This document shows, in pieces, positions 46,758 through 54,625 of a stretch of 64,000 bases of DNA. A program made the position numbers and the translations under genes. Origin of the DNA: Mycobacterium asiaticum DSM 44297 (GTDB lineage: Bacteria; Actinomycetota; Actinomycetes; Mycobacteriales; Mycobacteriaceae); contig NZ_HG964939.1 in NCBI RefSeq assembly GCF_000613245.1, positions 107,724 through 171,723 of the forward strand, in the 5' to 3' direction. Numbering within the stretch: position 1 is the first letter of the stretch; each line of letters starts with the position of its first letter. A model generated the notes under the pieces. The model saw nothing but the letters and a program-made list of their open reading frames with translations, was not told where the DNA came from and searched no databases.

Positions 46758-47575
46758 CCACGCTCGTTGACATTCAAAGTGAAACTGATGACCGTGGCGT
46801 GGCCATTGAAGAGGTCGGCATCTCAGGCCTGCGCTATCCAGTCAGTTTCGACGACGGTGATCTGCGTCAGTCAACGACCGCGGACATCGAACTGACCATC
46901 AGCTTGCCTGCTGACCGCAGGGGCACACACATGAGCCGGATGGTCCAGTTGGTCGATTCTCATCTGGGAGTGATCAACCCTTATGAGTTGACCCGCGTCC
47001 TGAAAGCTGCGGGCGCCGTGCTGGAAGTGGACAAATCCATTCTCCGCGTGCAGATGCCGCTCGCGACGAGATTGGCTGCGCCTACGTCAGGCGAAGAAGG
47101 TTGGCAAGTCCACGATGTCGAACTCGAAGCTGGGTGCTCCGCTGATCGCATGACCTTGCGAACCAGCGTGTCTTGTGATGTAACGACGTTGTGCCCATGT
47201 AGCAAGGCGATCAGCGATTATGGAGCTCACAATCAGCGCAGCCGCGTAACACTGAGCGTGCAAGGGTGCGGCGATAGCCCCTATCCTATGAGCGTTTCAA
47301 AGCTCGTTCAGATGATTAGGGCTTCAGGTTCCTGCGCCGTATATCCGGTCGTGAAGCGGCCAGATGAACGCGCCATTACCATGGCCGCCTACGAGAACCC
47401 GCGATTTGTCGAGGACGTTGTCCGTGAGCTCTCGATCGCATGCCGCACACTTCTGCTCCCGCACCAAATCCAGGCTCGGAACATTGAGAGCATCCATAGC
47501 CACGATGCCATTGCCCGCCTACGGTGGTCACCGGATAGGTCGCAGATGCGTTATGCGCTTTCCGGTAGCCAGTGA
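46754..47575 (+). CDS. folE2: GTP cyclohydrolase FolE2
   Basis: A 273-aa protein overlapping queD by 4 bases (ATGA). Family motifs: RRGTHMSRMVQLV near residues 55-68 and TTLCPCSKAISDYGAHNQRS near 142-161, containing the metal-binding cysteine, and a final H-S-H in SIHSHDAIA. FolE2 opens GTP to dihydroneopterin triphosphate, the first step toward preQ0. It works with several metals, unlike the zinc-dependent FolE. A dedicated copy makes the preQ0 supply independent of the host's folate enzyme. Confidence 0.92.
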   Translation: MTTLVDIQSETDDRGVAIEEVGISGLRYPVSFDDGDLRQSTTADIELTISLPADRRGTHMSRMVQLVDSHLGVINPYELTRVLKAAGAVLEVDKSILRVQMPLATRLAAPTSGEEGWQVHDVELEAGCSADRMTLRTSVSCDVTTLCPCSKAISDYGAHNQRSRVTLSVQGCGDSPYPMSVSKLVQMIRASGSCAVYPVVKRPDERAITMAAYENPRFVEDVVRELSIACRTLLLPHQIQARNIESIHSHDAIARLRWSPDRSQMRYALSGSQ

Positions 47576-48027
47576 TGGTGTGTTTTGAAGACCGCTCATC
47601 CAGCTCATCGAAGCTGGCGGCCGTAACCTCGACGGCCCCGCCGCTGAGGTTACGTGGTTACAAGTCGGTTCCTCTTCTTGCGTCGTGCGTACATTAATTG
47701 CCTTCTCAGCAAGGCAATTCGCGAATGCGATAGCCGATGCATTGCCCAAAATCCAGCTCACGACGTACCGAAACCCACCTTGAGCTGAGCAAACGTGCAT
47801 CTGGTCGGCTGGTACGTACACGGCCGGGATACGCGCGGATCTGCAGCCCGAACGGCACTTTCGTTGTGGCAGCATGTTGAAACAGCGCCCCATCGTCTGA
47901 CATTGGAGCCGCGTCATTCCAATCGGTCGCGAGCCAGGTCGACACCAGCCATGTGCAGCCGTGCAGGCGATTGCTTTCGGCAAACACAGAAGACGATGGC
48001 ACCTGGCCATTCAGCCCGCCGCTGACA
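47576..48027. other. Gap after the preQ0 operon, no supported gene
   Basis: About 450 bases. Minus-strand frames at 47528-48010 and 47706-48062 are mutually overlapping and lack protein-like composition or starts. The only structure I see is the hairpin at 47696-47719. Confidence 0.4.
47696..47719. terminator. Perfect 9-bp hairpin downstream of folE2
   Basis: AATTGCCTT, six-base loop CTCAGC, then AAGGCAATT. It lies 120 bases past the folE2 stop. There is no T-run, so it is at best a weak or Rho-assisted terminator; it could also be a protein-binding palindrome. Confidence 0.4.
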
Positions 48028-48363
48028 TCAAGAATAAAGGCCGTAAAACCGGGCTTGCTCATCGAGCACCCGAAGACACGCCGCCGTCGCTATGTGGTCG
48101 CCCTGCAGAGCCCGCGGCCAGTGCGCCAACAGCAGCGCCTCAGACCGCTCGATGAACAGCGCCCCATCCCGCGACCGCACCACCTCAAGTCGGCCCGCTT
48201 CGTCGCTTAGCTTCCGCTTCACGATGTCACCGACGCTGGTCGGAGACCGCAATCCAACCACCGCGCCGATTTCACGGTAGCTCAACCCGGCCAAGAACAA
48301 CCGAAGCACCCGCGCGTCACGCCGGGCCCGTTCAGCAACTCTCATGCGTCCAGTCTGTGCCAT
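48028..48363 (-). CDS. Helix-turn-helix phage-type protein
   Basis: A 111-aa protein from the ATG at 48363 (MAQTGRMRVAERARRD). The HTH is clear: VLRLFLAGLSYREIGAVVGL then SPTSVGDIVKRKL. The tail (LLLAHWPRALQGDHIATAAC, LRVLDEQARFYGLY) is like that of small phage terminase or regulatory proteins. It is the left-most gene of the phage/ICE-like module and runs in the same direction as the rest. The exact role is unknown. Confidence 0.6.
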   Translation of the reverse strand: MAQTGRMRVAERARRDARVLRLFLAGLSYREIGAVVGLRSPTSVGDIVKRKLSDEAGRLEVVRSRDGALFIERSEALLLAHWPRALQGDHIATAACLRVLDEQARFYGLYS

Positions 48364-48701
48364 CGCACCGTCACGCCGCGCATATGCCGTTGCCGCATGT
48401 CGCACCGCTCCGGCGACCCCGGGACCAGAGCAGTTTTTTTGTCCAGTCAATCGGGGGGAGAGACCCACTGCTGGGGGGAAGTGGTCGACCGCTCGCGTTC
48501 GCGCGGCTACCCCCCCAACCCCATGAGCAGACCGGCCCGTCCAGGGAGGCGACAGGGCTCGGTTGAAAGCAACGATCATGTCGGTGGGATGCGATCAGAA
48601 GGGCGCCAGTGGATCCGCCAGTTCGCTGTTGGGTGCGTTGAAGGAGTCGTCAACGCCGGGGACTACGGTTCTGTGAGCCCAGTGCGGTAAGCCCCACTCC
48701 T
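48364..48701. other. Gap with homopolymer tracts, no supported gene
   Basis: The minus-strand frame continues upstream to 48579 but is Pro/Gly-rich shadow sequence. The stretch has runs of seven T (48434-48440) and of six to seven G or C, prone to base-calling errors, so a missed start or frameshifted gene cannot be excluded. Confidence 0.35.
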
Positions 48702-49163
48702 CTACCGGTAGGTTGCAGATCTCGTCGCGCCGGTAGCGGTCCCGTCCGCATCCGACAATCCAGATCGCATCCAGCCCTCATCGACGGAATTGTGAAGGTA
48801 CACCTCGTCGAGGTACTGCTGCGCAAGACCAAGATCCCACTCACCCTCCCAGCATTCAGCGATCTGCTGCGATCCGCCTGGGACGCGGACGGTGAGGATG
48901 TGATAGTGGCATCCCGCGCGGCTCTTGTCTTTCATCGGCGTTGACGCCTCGCGATGGGCGTTCCACCGGGCGCCCCACGTGAGCTTGAGCACGGCGGGGT
49001 TGGCGGCATCCAGATCCGCTGTCCGGTTCACAAGGAGCTCCGCAATAGTCCGAACGAATTGAGTTGGCCAACGTCCGCCGGCAACGCGGAGCGGGCACAG
49101 TCGATGCTCAACATCGGTCAATGCCCTCCGGGTCGGGCTTACCAGAAGTGTCACTAGGCACAC
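48702..49163 (-). CDS. Hypothetical protein of the phage/ICE-like module
   Basis: A 153-aa frame with convincing composition in the centre (AELLVNRTADLDAANPAVLK, WGARWNAHREASTPMKDKSR, CHYHILTVRVPGG, WEGEWDLGLAQQYLDEVYLH). The start is uncertain. The last ~15 residues look poorly constrained. No family recognised. It lies between the HTH gene and the polymerase on the same strand. Confidence 0.5.
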   Translation of the reverse strand: MCLVTLLVSPTRRALTDVEHRLCPLRVAGGRWPTQFVRTIAELLVNRTADLDAANPAVLKLTWGARWNAHREASTPMKDKSRAGCHYHILTVRVPGGSQQIAECWEGEWDLGLAQQYLDEVYLHNSVDEGWMRSGLSDADGTATGATRSATYR

Positions 49164-49219
49164 CGGAGTCGGGAGGTTTGGACATACCTATTGTCTCCCA
49201 ACGTATTTGAACGGAAGTA

Positions 49220-49252
49220 TTGACTCCAAACCTTGACACACCTATATATGAT
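49220..49252 (+). promoter_or_regulatory. Consensus-like sigma-70 promoter pointing into the 3' end of the polymerase gene
   Basis: TTGACT (49220-49225), 17-base spacer, TATATA (49243-49248), with a second TTGACA at 49233. The region is sharply AT-rich against its surroundings. No plus-strand gene follows, so it would make antisense RNA to the minus-strand polymerase gene. Confidence 0.45.
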
Positions 49253-49277
49253 TTAAGGGTGGTGGGGTGGGAATAGA

Positions 49278-51092
49278 TTAATTGCCACCTGCCTCACCTT
49301 GCTTACCTTCTTCGCCTACCTGACCTGCCTCACCTTGCTTACCTCCTTCACCTCCCTGGCGTTCTAACCTGTCTAAGATTTCCGACACTCTTTCCCACAT
49401 CACACGGCCGCGGGCATCGGAATACCGTTCAGGCCAACTGATCACCTCCGCATCGGTGCCAACCTCCAGCCCGTCGAGCACTATCCGAGATGCTTCCGCC
49501 ATCGCGGCGCGAATAGCCGCCACAGCGTCGTCGATGCTGCCCAGGTCAGCCTCGATCAACACCGCATCGTGGACAGGAGCGCACACGCGAATACCCCGCT
49601 CTGTGGCCAAACAGCATGCAAGTCGTAGCATTTCGGCACCATTGGCCTGCATCGGGAAGTTACGTAACGTCGTCGGCCGCGGCGTGTTTTCAGTCCGCAG
49701 TGTCCACCCGAACACTGTTGACAAATAGCCCCGCAACTGCCCCATGTTGACGACGTGGTCGGCCCAGGCAGTAAACGTCGGGAACGTCCGCGCCAGCCGG
49801 CGAAGCAGGTCCTGGGCCTCGATGACCGATAACCCCGTCCGAGCCGCCAGGCTGGGAGCCTGCATGCCGTAGTTCGTGCCCAGCAGACAGGTCTTGCATA
49901 GGTCGCGAATCTTCTTGTGAGAGTCCTTGGTTGCGTCCGGCGGCGCGAGGCCGGCTATTTTGGCGAACATCAAGTAGGGGTCACCCGACGACACCGCATC
50001 CAACAGCGCCCGATCACCAGACAACTGTGCCGCGATGTACATCTCCTGGGACTTCCAGTCGACGTAGGCCAGGGCCCGACCCTCAGGTGGCTTGATCAGT
50101 CCCCGCAGCCACACACTCGGCCCAAAGATGAACTTGTTATTGCTCGGTGTGTTACGGCCGCTCGACGCACCAAACGGGCTCAACAGCACCCGATTGCGGT
50201 GATCGGGACCGACCGCCAGCTTCTCCAATCGCAGCTCGCTGAGCGAATGGCGCAGCTCCTTCAGCGGCTCCAATTGCGGGTATCGCCTCGCCTGGTCGCG
50301 GAATGTTTCTCGGTCGAGCTGGAGCTGCCCGGTCGCGGTCCGCGGCCAGTCGATGCCATTGTCGACGCAGTACGCGGCCAACAACCCTGACTTGAAGACC
50401 GAGCCGTCGTATACGTTGTAGTCCTTATCCACAGCGGTGATTAGGTCCCGCTTAATGCTGCCCCAATGTCGGCGCAGCGGCACGAGCATGTCGCTGTCGA
50501 TCGGCACGCCGACGCGCTCCATACGAGCCGCCGCGGCCATATACCGGCCACGGAACAGCGCGTGCCCCAGTCCTGTAGGACGCTTCAGTATGCCGGGCAG
50601 CATCCGTTCCAGTAACGCTCCCAGCGGGTCGACGTCGGTTTGACAGTAGTCCAAGATCCGCTGACGCTCCGACAATGACCAGGGTCCGCCGCGCATCACC
50701 AGCCCGCGTTCCTCCGTCTTCTGCTCGGCGGTAATCGTGGATATGCCGTGATGTGACAGCGCGCCTAACAGGCTGCGTCCTTCGGGCAAGGGAATGCCGT
50801 TGGTGGCGTTGCGAAATTCGGTGTAGAGGTCGAGGAGCCGCGTCGGTACCGGCCAGCCCAGTTGTAAGAAGCATCCAAGCTCGGCGGTTGCGAAGTAGGC
50901 GACGACTAGGGTGGTGTCGTCGACTGGAAATGGCGGCCGGGTGCCGAGTTCGTCCTGCCACAAGCGGACGAGCTTGTTGGAGCCAAGTTCCCGGGCGACC
51001 ATGCAGACCGGAACAGGCAAGGCCCCCGGCTCCGAGACGAACTCGAAGTCGATGCACCAGATCTCCCGAAAGGGCAATCCAAGGACGCCCAT
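49278..51092 (-). CDS. Family A DNA polymerase, phage/ICE type
   Basis: A 604-aa protein. The N-terminal ~180 residues form a 3'-5' exonuclease-like domain (CIDFEFVSE with first D/E pair, and LDYCQTDVDPLGAL with the third acidic residue). The polymerase core has AYVDWKSQEMYIAA (motif A Asp), the finger helix DLCKTCLLGTNYGMQ (motif B) and CAPVHDAVLIEAD (motif C, HD). No 5'-nuclease domain is present. This compact form is common in phages and integrative elements and presumably replicates the element. The last ~25 residues are a short Gly/Glu/Lys repeat encoded by a DNA tandem repeat. Confidence 0.9.
   Translation of the reverse strand: MGVLGLPFREIWCIDFEFVSEPGALPVPVCMVARELGSNKLVRLWQDELGTRPPFPVDDTTLVVAYFATAELGCFLQLGWPVPTRLLDLYTEFRNATNGIPLPEGRSLLGALSHHGISTITAEQKTEERGLVMRGGPWSLSERQRILDYCQTDVDPLGALLERMLPGILKRPTGLGHALFRGRYMAAAARMERVGVPIDSDMLVPLRRHWGSIKRDLITAVDKDYNVYDGSVFKSGLLAAYCVDNGIDWPRTATGQLQLDRETFRDQARRYPQLEPLKELRHSLSELRLEKLAVGPDHRNRVLLSPFGASSGRNTPSNNKFIFGPSVWLRGLIKPPEGRALAYVDWKSQEMYIAAQLSGDRALLDAVSSGDPYLMFAKIAGLAPPDATKDSHKKIRDLCKTCLLGTNYGMQAPSLAARTGLSVIEAQDLLRRLARTFPTFTAWADHVVNMGQLRGYLSTVFGWTLRTENTPRPTTLRNFPMQANGAEMLRLACCLATERGIRVCAPVHDAVLIEADLGSIDDAVAAIRAAMAEASRIVLDGLEVGTDAEVISWPERYSDARGRVMWERVSEILDRLERQGGEGGKQGEAGQVGEEGKQGEAGGN
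49292..49362. repeat. Short tandem repeat encoding the polymerase C-terminal tail
   Basis: Plus-strand units of the type CCTCACCTTGCTTACCT recur about three times with variation. They translate on the minus strand to repeats of GGKQGEAG/GEEGKQGEAG. Probably length-variable among relatives. Confidence 0.65.
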
Positions 51093-51095
51093 TCG

Positions 51096-51722
51096 TCACA
51101 TCTCCCCCTCCAGCTCGCGGATCACCGGGTGGTCCTCCCGGTCGATCAGGTTGTGCCGGAACGCGATTTCGATCAGGTCCCGAAAGCTCTTGTCAGGCCA
51201 TTGCGGCTCGCCCAGATCACCCTTCGCGCGGAATATTTCATAGCCGCCGAGGTCTGAGTTCCACACGACCTTGGTCCATAGCTGCTTGGCCTGTTCTGCA
51301 CCCTGGAGCGCGGTGTCGGACACTCGGCGGATGCGGTCGTGACCTTCCACTGGGAGCTTGACCGGCCAGAGGAACACCGTGCCGCGCTTGGTGATCCCGA
51401 CGAATAGACGTGTCCTGCGAAGCTCCGGCAGGACTAGGTGCTGCACTTCAGGCGCCACCAGGTAACACTCGCGATCCAGCCCAGAATTGGCCTCCAAGAG
51501 AAGCACGTCGAGCACATGGTCAGGGTGGACACGGACGAACTCCCGCCCCGGCTTCCTAACCGGAACCGCTGTGAGGACCTTCTCCACCTCGACATCGGCC
51601 AGCGCGCCCGCGCGCAGCGCTTCGGGATCGAACGGATCGTAGGCTTCCGCTTTGCTAGGTGCTTCGCCGTTCAGCAGAGGCACTTCTGCAACGAGAGAAT
51701 CGGATTCGGGTATCTTTGTCAT
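51096..51722 (-). CDS. Conserved hypothetical protein paired with the polymerase
   Basis: A 208-aa protein ending 4 bases before the polymerase start. Conserved-looking core: KPGREFVRVHPDHVLDVLLL, YLVAPEVQHLVLPELRRTRL, then GTVFLWPVKLPVEG. It resembles proteins next to family A polymerases in integrative elements of other bacteria. No catalytic motif. Possibly a replication accessory factor, inferred from pairing only. Confidence 0.65.
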   Translation of the reverse strand: MTKIPESDSLVAEVPLLNGEAPSKAEAYDPFDPEALRAGALADVEVEKVLTAVPVRKPGREFVRVHPDHVLDVLLLEANSGLDRECYLVAPEVQHLVLPELRRTRLFVGITKRGTVFLWPVKLPVEGHDRIRRVSDTALQGAEQAKQLWTKVVWNSDLGGYEIFRAKGDLGEPQWPDKSFRDLIEIAFRHNLIDREDHPVIRELEGEM

Positions 51723-51788
51723 GATTAATCTTTCGTGTTGATTTGGACGGCCGTCTCCTCATCAGGCGGCCGTTCTTGCTTTTGCAAG

Positions 51789-52055
51789 TCAGGCCGCTCC
51801 AGGCGACTGATAGGGCACCGCTTCGTCGTCACCGGCGCACTCCTCCACCGCCGCGGGAATTGTCCTCCGGCATACGTGCTGGCCAGTGCCGTCTTCGCGG
51901 TGGATCCGGACGACATGTGCCTGCTGGTGGCCGTCGATCGCCCTGACGTGGCAACCCGCCGGGTGATCGGCCCAGTAGTGCAGCCCGACCGCTTCGCACG
52001 CGGCCAGGCGTTCGCGGGTGCTTTTGGGCAACTGACAGGCGCGGGAGCTACTCAT
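51789..52055 (-). CDS. Small Cys/His-containing hypothetical protein
   Basis: An 88-aa protein from the ATG at 52055 (MSSSRACQLPKSTRERLAAC, then GLHYWADHPAGCHVRAIDGH). C7, C20, C35, H36 and C63 suggest a small metal-binding protein. Similar tiny proteins with a W-x-H-P core are frequent in actinophage genomes. Function unknown. Confidence 0.5.
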   Translation of the reverse strand: MSSSRACQLPKSTRERLAACEAVGLHYWADHPAGCHVRAIDGHQQAHVVRIHREDGTGQHVCRRTIPAAVEECAGDDEAVPYQSPGAA

Positions 52056-52176
52056 CGCTGCCCGCTAAGTCGTACTGGTTGGCGAGCTGCTCGATGATGT
52101 GCCAGGTTTCGACCGGAAGGTATCTCCCGGCTACTCGTAGCGCGTCGACGGCGCCAGCGGTGAATCCGTCACGCCA
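52048..52176 (-). pseudogene. Short coding-like segment without a start
   Basis: The minus frame reads WRDGFTAGAVDALRVAGRYL, then PVETWHIIEQLANQYDLAGS, and stops at 52048, overlapping the next gene's start in the usual operon manner. A stop lies directly upstream and no ATG, GTG or TTG is in frame. It is either a gene with a lost 5' end or one broken by a frameshift near 52180. Confidence 0.4.
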
Positions 52177-52320
52177 TCACCGCGTAACGGCCGATGTGTC
52201 GAGACACCGGTGTAGCCTGTAAACGTTGGTGGCTTTTGGCGAGGCCCTTGACGCATGGACCCGGGCAGTTTGATGAGGCTGTCCGGGCCGCGTCGTCTTT
52301 AGGCGGCCCTTTGGGCGGCG

Positions 52321-52452
52321 TCACGACGTACCTGACTCGCGCCGGACAGGCTTCAGTAGCTCGGCCAGCTTTGCACGCTGTTCTGCGGTCAAAGGTTTTG
52401 CAGTGCTGAGGGTTTTCTTCACCCAGGCGTCGGTCTGCGCGTCGGGGGTCAT
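52321..52452 (-). CDS. Small phage-type protein
   Basis: A 43-aa protein (MTPDAQTDAWVKKTLSTAKP, then LTAEQRAKLAELLKPVRRES) whose ATG overlaps the stop of the upstream excisionase-like gene by 4 bases. This size and the AEQRAKLAELL helix are common directly beside excisionase genes in actinobacterial prophages. Function unknown. Confidence 0.55.
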   Translation of the reverse strand: MTPDAQTDAWVKKTLSTAKPLTAEQRAKLAELLKPVRRESGTS

Positions 52453-52640
52453 GCTGCGCCGCCAGACGATTGCATGGCGGCGTCGATCTCGCCGACACGA
52501 AGCCGCACAATTCGACAACCGGCTCGGTAAGCGGTAAGCCGACCATCGGCAATCATGGCGCGGATGGTTCGGGGGGTGACGCCGAGGTACTCGGCAGCCT
52601 TCAAAATGGTGATGTATTGATGCCGTAGTGTTTCGGACAC
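52449..52640 (-). CDS. xis: Excisionase-type (MerR/BldC-like) helix-turn-helix protein
   Basis: A 63-aa protein. It is essentially one winged HTH: YITILKAAEYLGVTPRTIRA, then MIADGRLTAYRAG, RIVRLRVGEIDAAM. This is the Xis/DNA-binding family found beside site-specific recombinases. It lies about 550 bases upstream of the recombinase stop in the same direction and probably controls excision or the early genes. Confidence 0.75.
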   Translation of the reverse strand: MSETLRHQYITILKAAEYLGVTPRTIRAMIADGRLTAYRAGCRIVRLRVGEIDAAMQSSGGAA

Positions 52641-52791
52641 AACAACCTCTCAGGGCATGCGAAAACGCTGGCCCTCCGGGGAGAGGATGTCGTCATCAGG
52701 CGGGGTTGGATTGCCAACGCGGCCCGGAACAGTCCCCACACTACCTGTTACTCGCGGCAAGGTTAGGTTTTTGGCGGGCGTGTCGCGGAAA

Positions 52792-53196
52792 CTACGGCCA
52801 GGCGCGTCGTATCAGCTCTCGGGCGCTGATCTTGGCCTCGTTGCGGTCAGCCAGATCATCAAATACTGCTGACAGCGGACTACCATCGTTTCGTATCTCG
52901 TCGAATCCGCAACGTGGGCAATGGAACCGATACTGCAAACGCACATGAGGTATGCCCGCCTCGCGCAACCGGCGACCCTGCGGACCTTTGCGGCGATGAT
53001 GGACGTGCTCGCGTGTCCGCTGCACACGCCCACTGCCGTCAACAAACTTTTTAGAAGGCACCCAGTCGCGACCCTGCGGGAAAGACTCGTCCACTAGCCG
53101 CACGTACGTGATCACGATAGTAAGCTCGTGCTGTGCATCGGCAGAACCGTCGCAATACACAGTGATTGCGTAGTCACCGCGCCACGTCACACTCAT
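52792..53196 (-). CDS. Hypothetical protein with CPRCG zinc motif
   Basis: A 134-aa protein from the ATG at 53196, overlapping the recombinase stop by 4 bases. The N-terminal half is beta-rich (SVTWRGDYAITVYCDGSADA, ELTIVITYVRLV). RFHCPRCGFDEIR near residue 95 is half of a zinc ribbon. The tail is charged and helical. Co-transcribed with the recombinase. Function unknown. Confidence 0.6.
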   Translation of the reverse strand: MSVTWRGDYAITVYCDGSADAQHELTIVITYVRLVDESFPQGRDWVPSKKFVDGSGRVQRTREHVHHRRKGPQGRRLREAGIPHVRLQYRFHCPRCGFDEIRNDGSPLSAVFDDLADRNEAKISARELIRRAWP

Positions 53197-54578
53197 CGCC
53201 AACTCACCTGTACCCTTTCGGGATTGAACGTTCGGCCGCTCTTACCGACAGGTGCCACAGTCGCAGTCATCAGCACGTCCACCACAGCGCGAAAGCGGTC
53301 CGGGGATAGCCCGCGCACCGCGTCCAGCACCTCCGGGGTGCCCAACGGCAGGTCTCGGAACACCCGCACACGTTCCTGATCCTGTTGGCGTCGTTCAAGT
53401 TTCGCGATTTTCTCCCCAATAATGTCACTGCTGATCTTCACCTGTCGCGCCGTCAACAGCCCCTCGGCACGCTCAACCGCCAGAGCGTCCAACTCCCCAT
53501 ACAAGGCGTTAATTTCAGCGCGGATAGCCTCGGCCTGTTCCTGGTCCTGTATCTCAGCCTTCAACAGGTCCGCGGCATCGTCCATGGCCAGGCGCCCACC
53601 AACGATGTCCAACAGCAGCGGTTCCACGTACTCGGCGCGGACGTTGATGCCGTGGCAGCCCTTGCAGATGTAGGTCAGATGTTTCGTGGTCTTCCCTACG
53701 TACGCACCGGAGAGATAGCCGCCGCACTTGCCGCAGCCCAGCACACCGGTCAGTAGATGCTTGCGCACGCTTTTACGGCCCGGTGCGCGACCGGGCGCGT
53801 CCAATACCGCCTGCGCCGCCCAGAACATCTGCTCATCCACCAGCGGCGGCCAATTGCCTTTACCCACAATGTCGTTATGGGTCACCGCGCCGTAGCGCAC
53901 CCCGTAGGTTCGCAATCCAGCGTTGCGCGGTTTACGCAGAAACTTGGACACCACGGTCGGTGTCCACGGCTTACCGTGGACGGTCAGCGCGCCGGCCTCG
54001 TTGAACAACCTGCACACGTCCCCCAGGCTGGCCCCGGCCAGAACCGCCGCATACGCCTGTTTGACTAGCGGCGCAGTGGCCGGGTCGGGTTGACGGTGGT
54101 CGTCGTAGCCGAACGCTTGTGACCAGTTCGGCACCCCGCGTTCAGCCAGCTGGCGGGTCGCCCGCAACTGGCGCGCCCGGCGATGCTCACCCTCATGGGC
54201 AGCTACAGAACCCTTCAACCTCGCCACCAGACGGCCCTGGGGTTTGGAGAGGTCGACGTCCCCGGACACGGTCGCCAAGGCCAGGTGCTTCTCATCTGCC
54301 AGCGCCATGAACGATTCCAGTTCTATCGGGCGGCGGTGCAGCCGGTCCAAGTCCCACACCACCACCGCGCCGATGCGACCTTCACGCACATCGGCCAGCA
54401 TCCGCTCATAGGCGCGCCTGAGCTTGCCGTTAGTCGCGCTGGTGTCGTTGTCCAGGTATTCGACGGGATCCCAGCCCCTGTCCTGGCACAACGCAAGGCA
54501 GTCCTCGCGTTGCCGGGTGACGCCGAGCTGTTCACCCGACCTGTCTTCGCTGATCCGGAGATAGACAGCTGCATCCAT
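53193..54578 (-). CDS. int: Large serine recombinase (integrase)
   Basis: A 461-aa protein from the ATG at 54578 (MDAAVYLRISEDRSGEQLGV). The catalytic serine is S11 or S16 in the YLRISEDRSG stretch. The resolvase arginines are in VVWDLDRLHRRP and the domain ends at GRLVARLKGSVAAHEGEHRR. Then follow a recombinase domain (FGYDDHRQPDPATAPLVKQA) and a zinc-ribbon domain (GCGKCGGYLSGAYV ... CKGCHG), with a coiled coil before the C-terminus. Such enzymes integrate phages at one attB site. The gene lies within 25 bases of the point where the DUF222 gene stops matching its family, as expected for an int beside an att junction. Confidence 0.9.
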   Translation of the reverse strand: MDAAVYLRISEDRSGEQLGVTRQREDCLALCQDRGWDPVEYLDNDTSATNGKLRRAYERMLADVREGRIGAVVVWDLDRLHRRPIELESFMALADEKHLALATVSGDVDLSKPQGRLVARLKGSVAAHEGEHRRARQLRATRQLAERGVPNWSQAFGYDDHRQPDPATAPLVKQAYAAVLAGASLGDVCRLFNEAGALTVHGKPWTPTVVSKFLRKPRNAGLRTYGVRYGAVTHNDIVGKGNWPPLVDEQMFWAAQAVLDAPGRAPGRKSVRKHLLTGVLGCGKCGGYLSGAYVGKTTKHLTYICKGCHGINVRAEYVEPLLLDIVGGRLAMDDAADLLKAEIQDQEQAEAIRAEINALYGELDALAVERAEGLLTARQVKISSDIIGEKIAKLERRQQDQERVRVFRDLPLGTPEVLDAVRGLSPDRFRAVVDVLMTATVAPVGKSGRTFNPERVQVSWR

Positions 54579-54579
54579 G

Positions 54580-54625
54580 CCTAAAGAGTACTTCGGAAGT
54601 TCGCGGTTGGCCGTAATCGAGGTGG
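54580..54625. other. Probable attachment-site junction (element right end)
   Basis: Around 54600 the DUF222/HNH reading frame changes from family-like sequence (HLDYGQPRT) to unrelated residues, directly before the recombinase start. This is the arrangement of an att hybrid site. REP13E12 genes are known targets of the serine-integrase prophage phiRv1 in M. tuberculosis. The partner att site with the lost C-terminal end is not in this window. Confidence 0.55.

Noticed and set aside
47528..48062. Minus-strand open frames of 118-160 codons after folE2
   Set aside because: They overlap each other in different frames, run into the end of folE2 or the start of the HTH gene, and have shadow-like composition with no ribosome site.
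1..54600. Left attachment site for the serine integrase inside the window
   Set aside because: I looked for the missing DUF222 C-terminal coding sequence and for a repeat of the 54600 junction, and found neither by eye.
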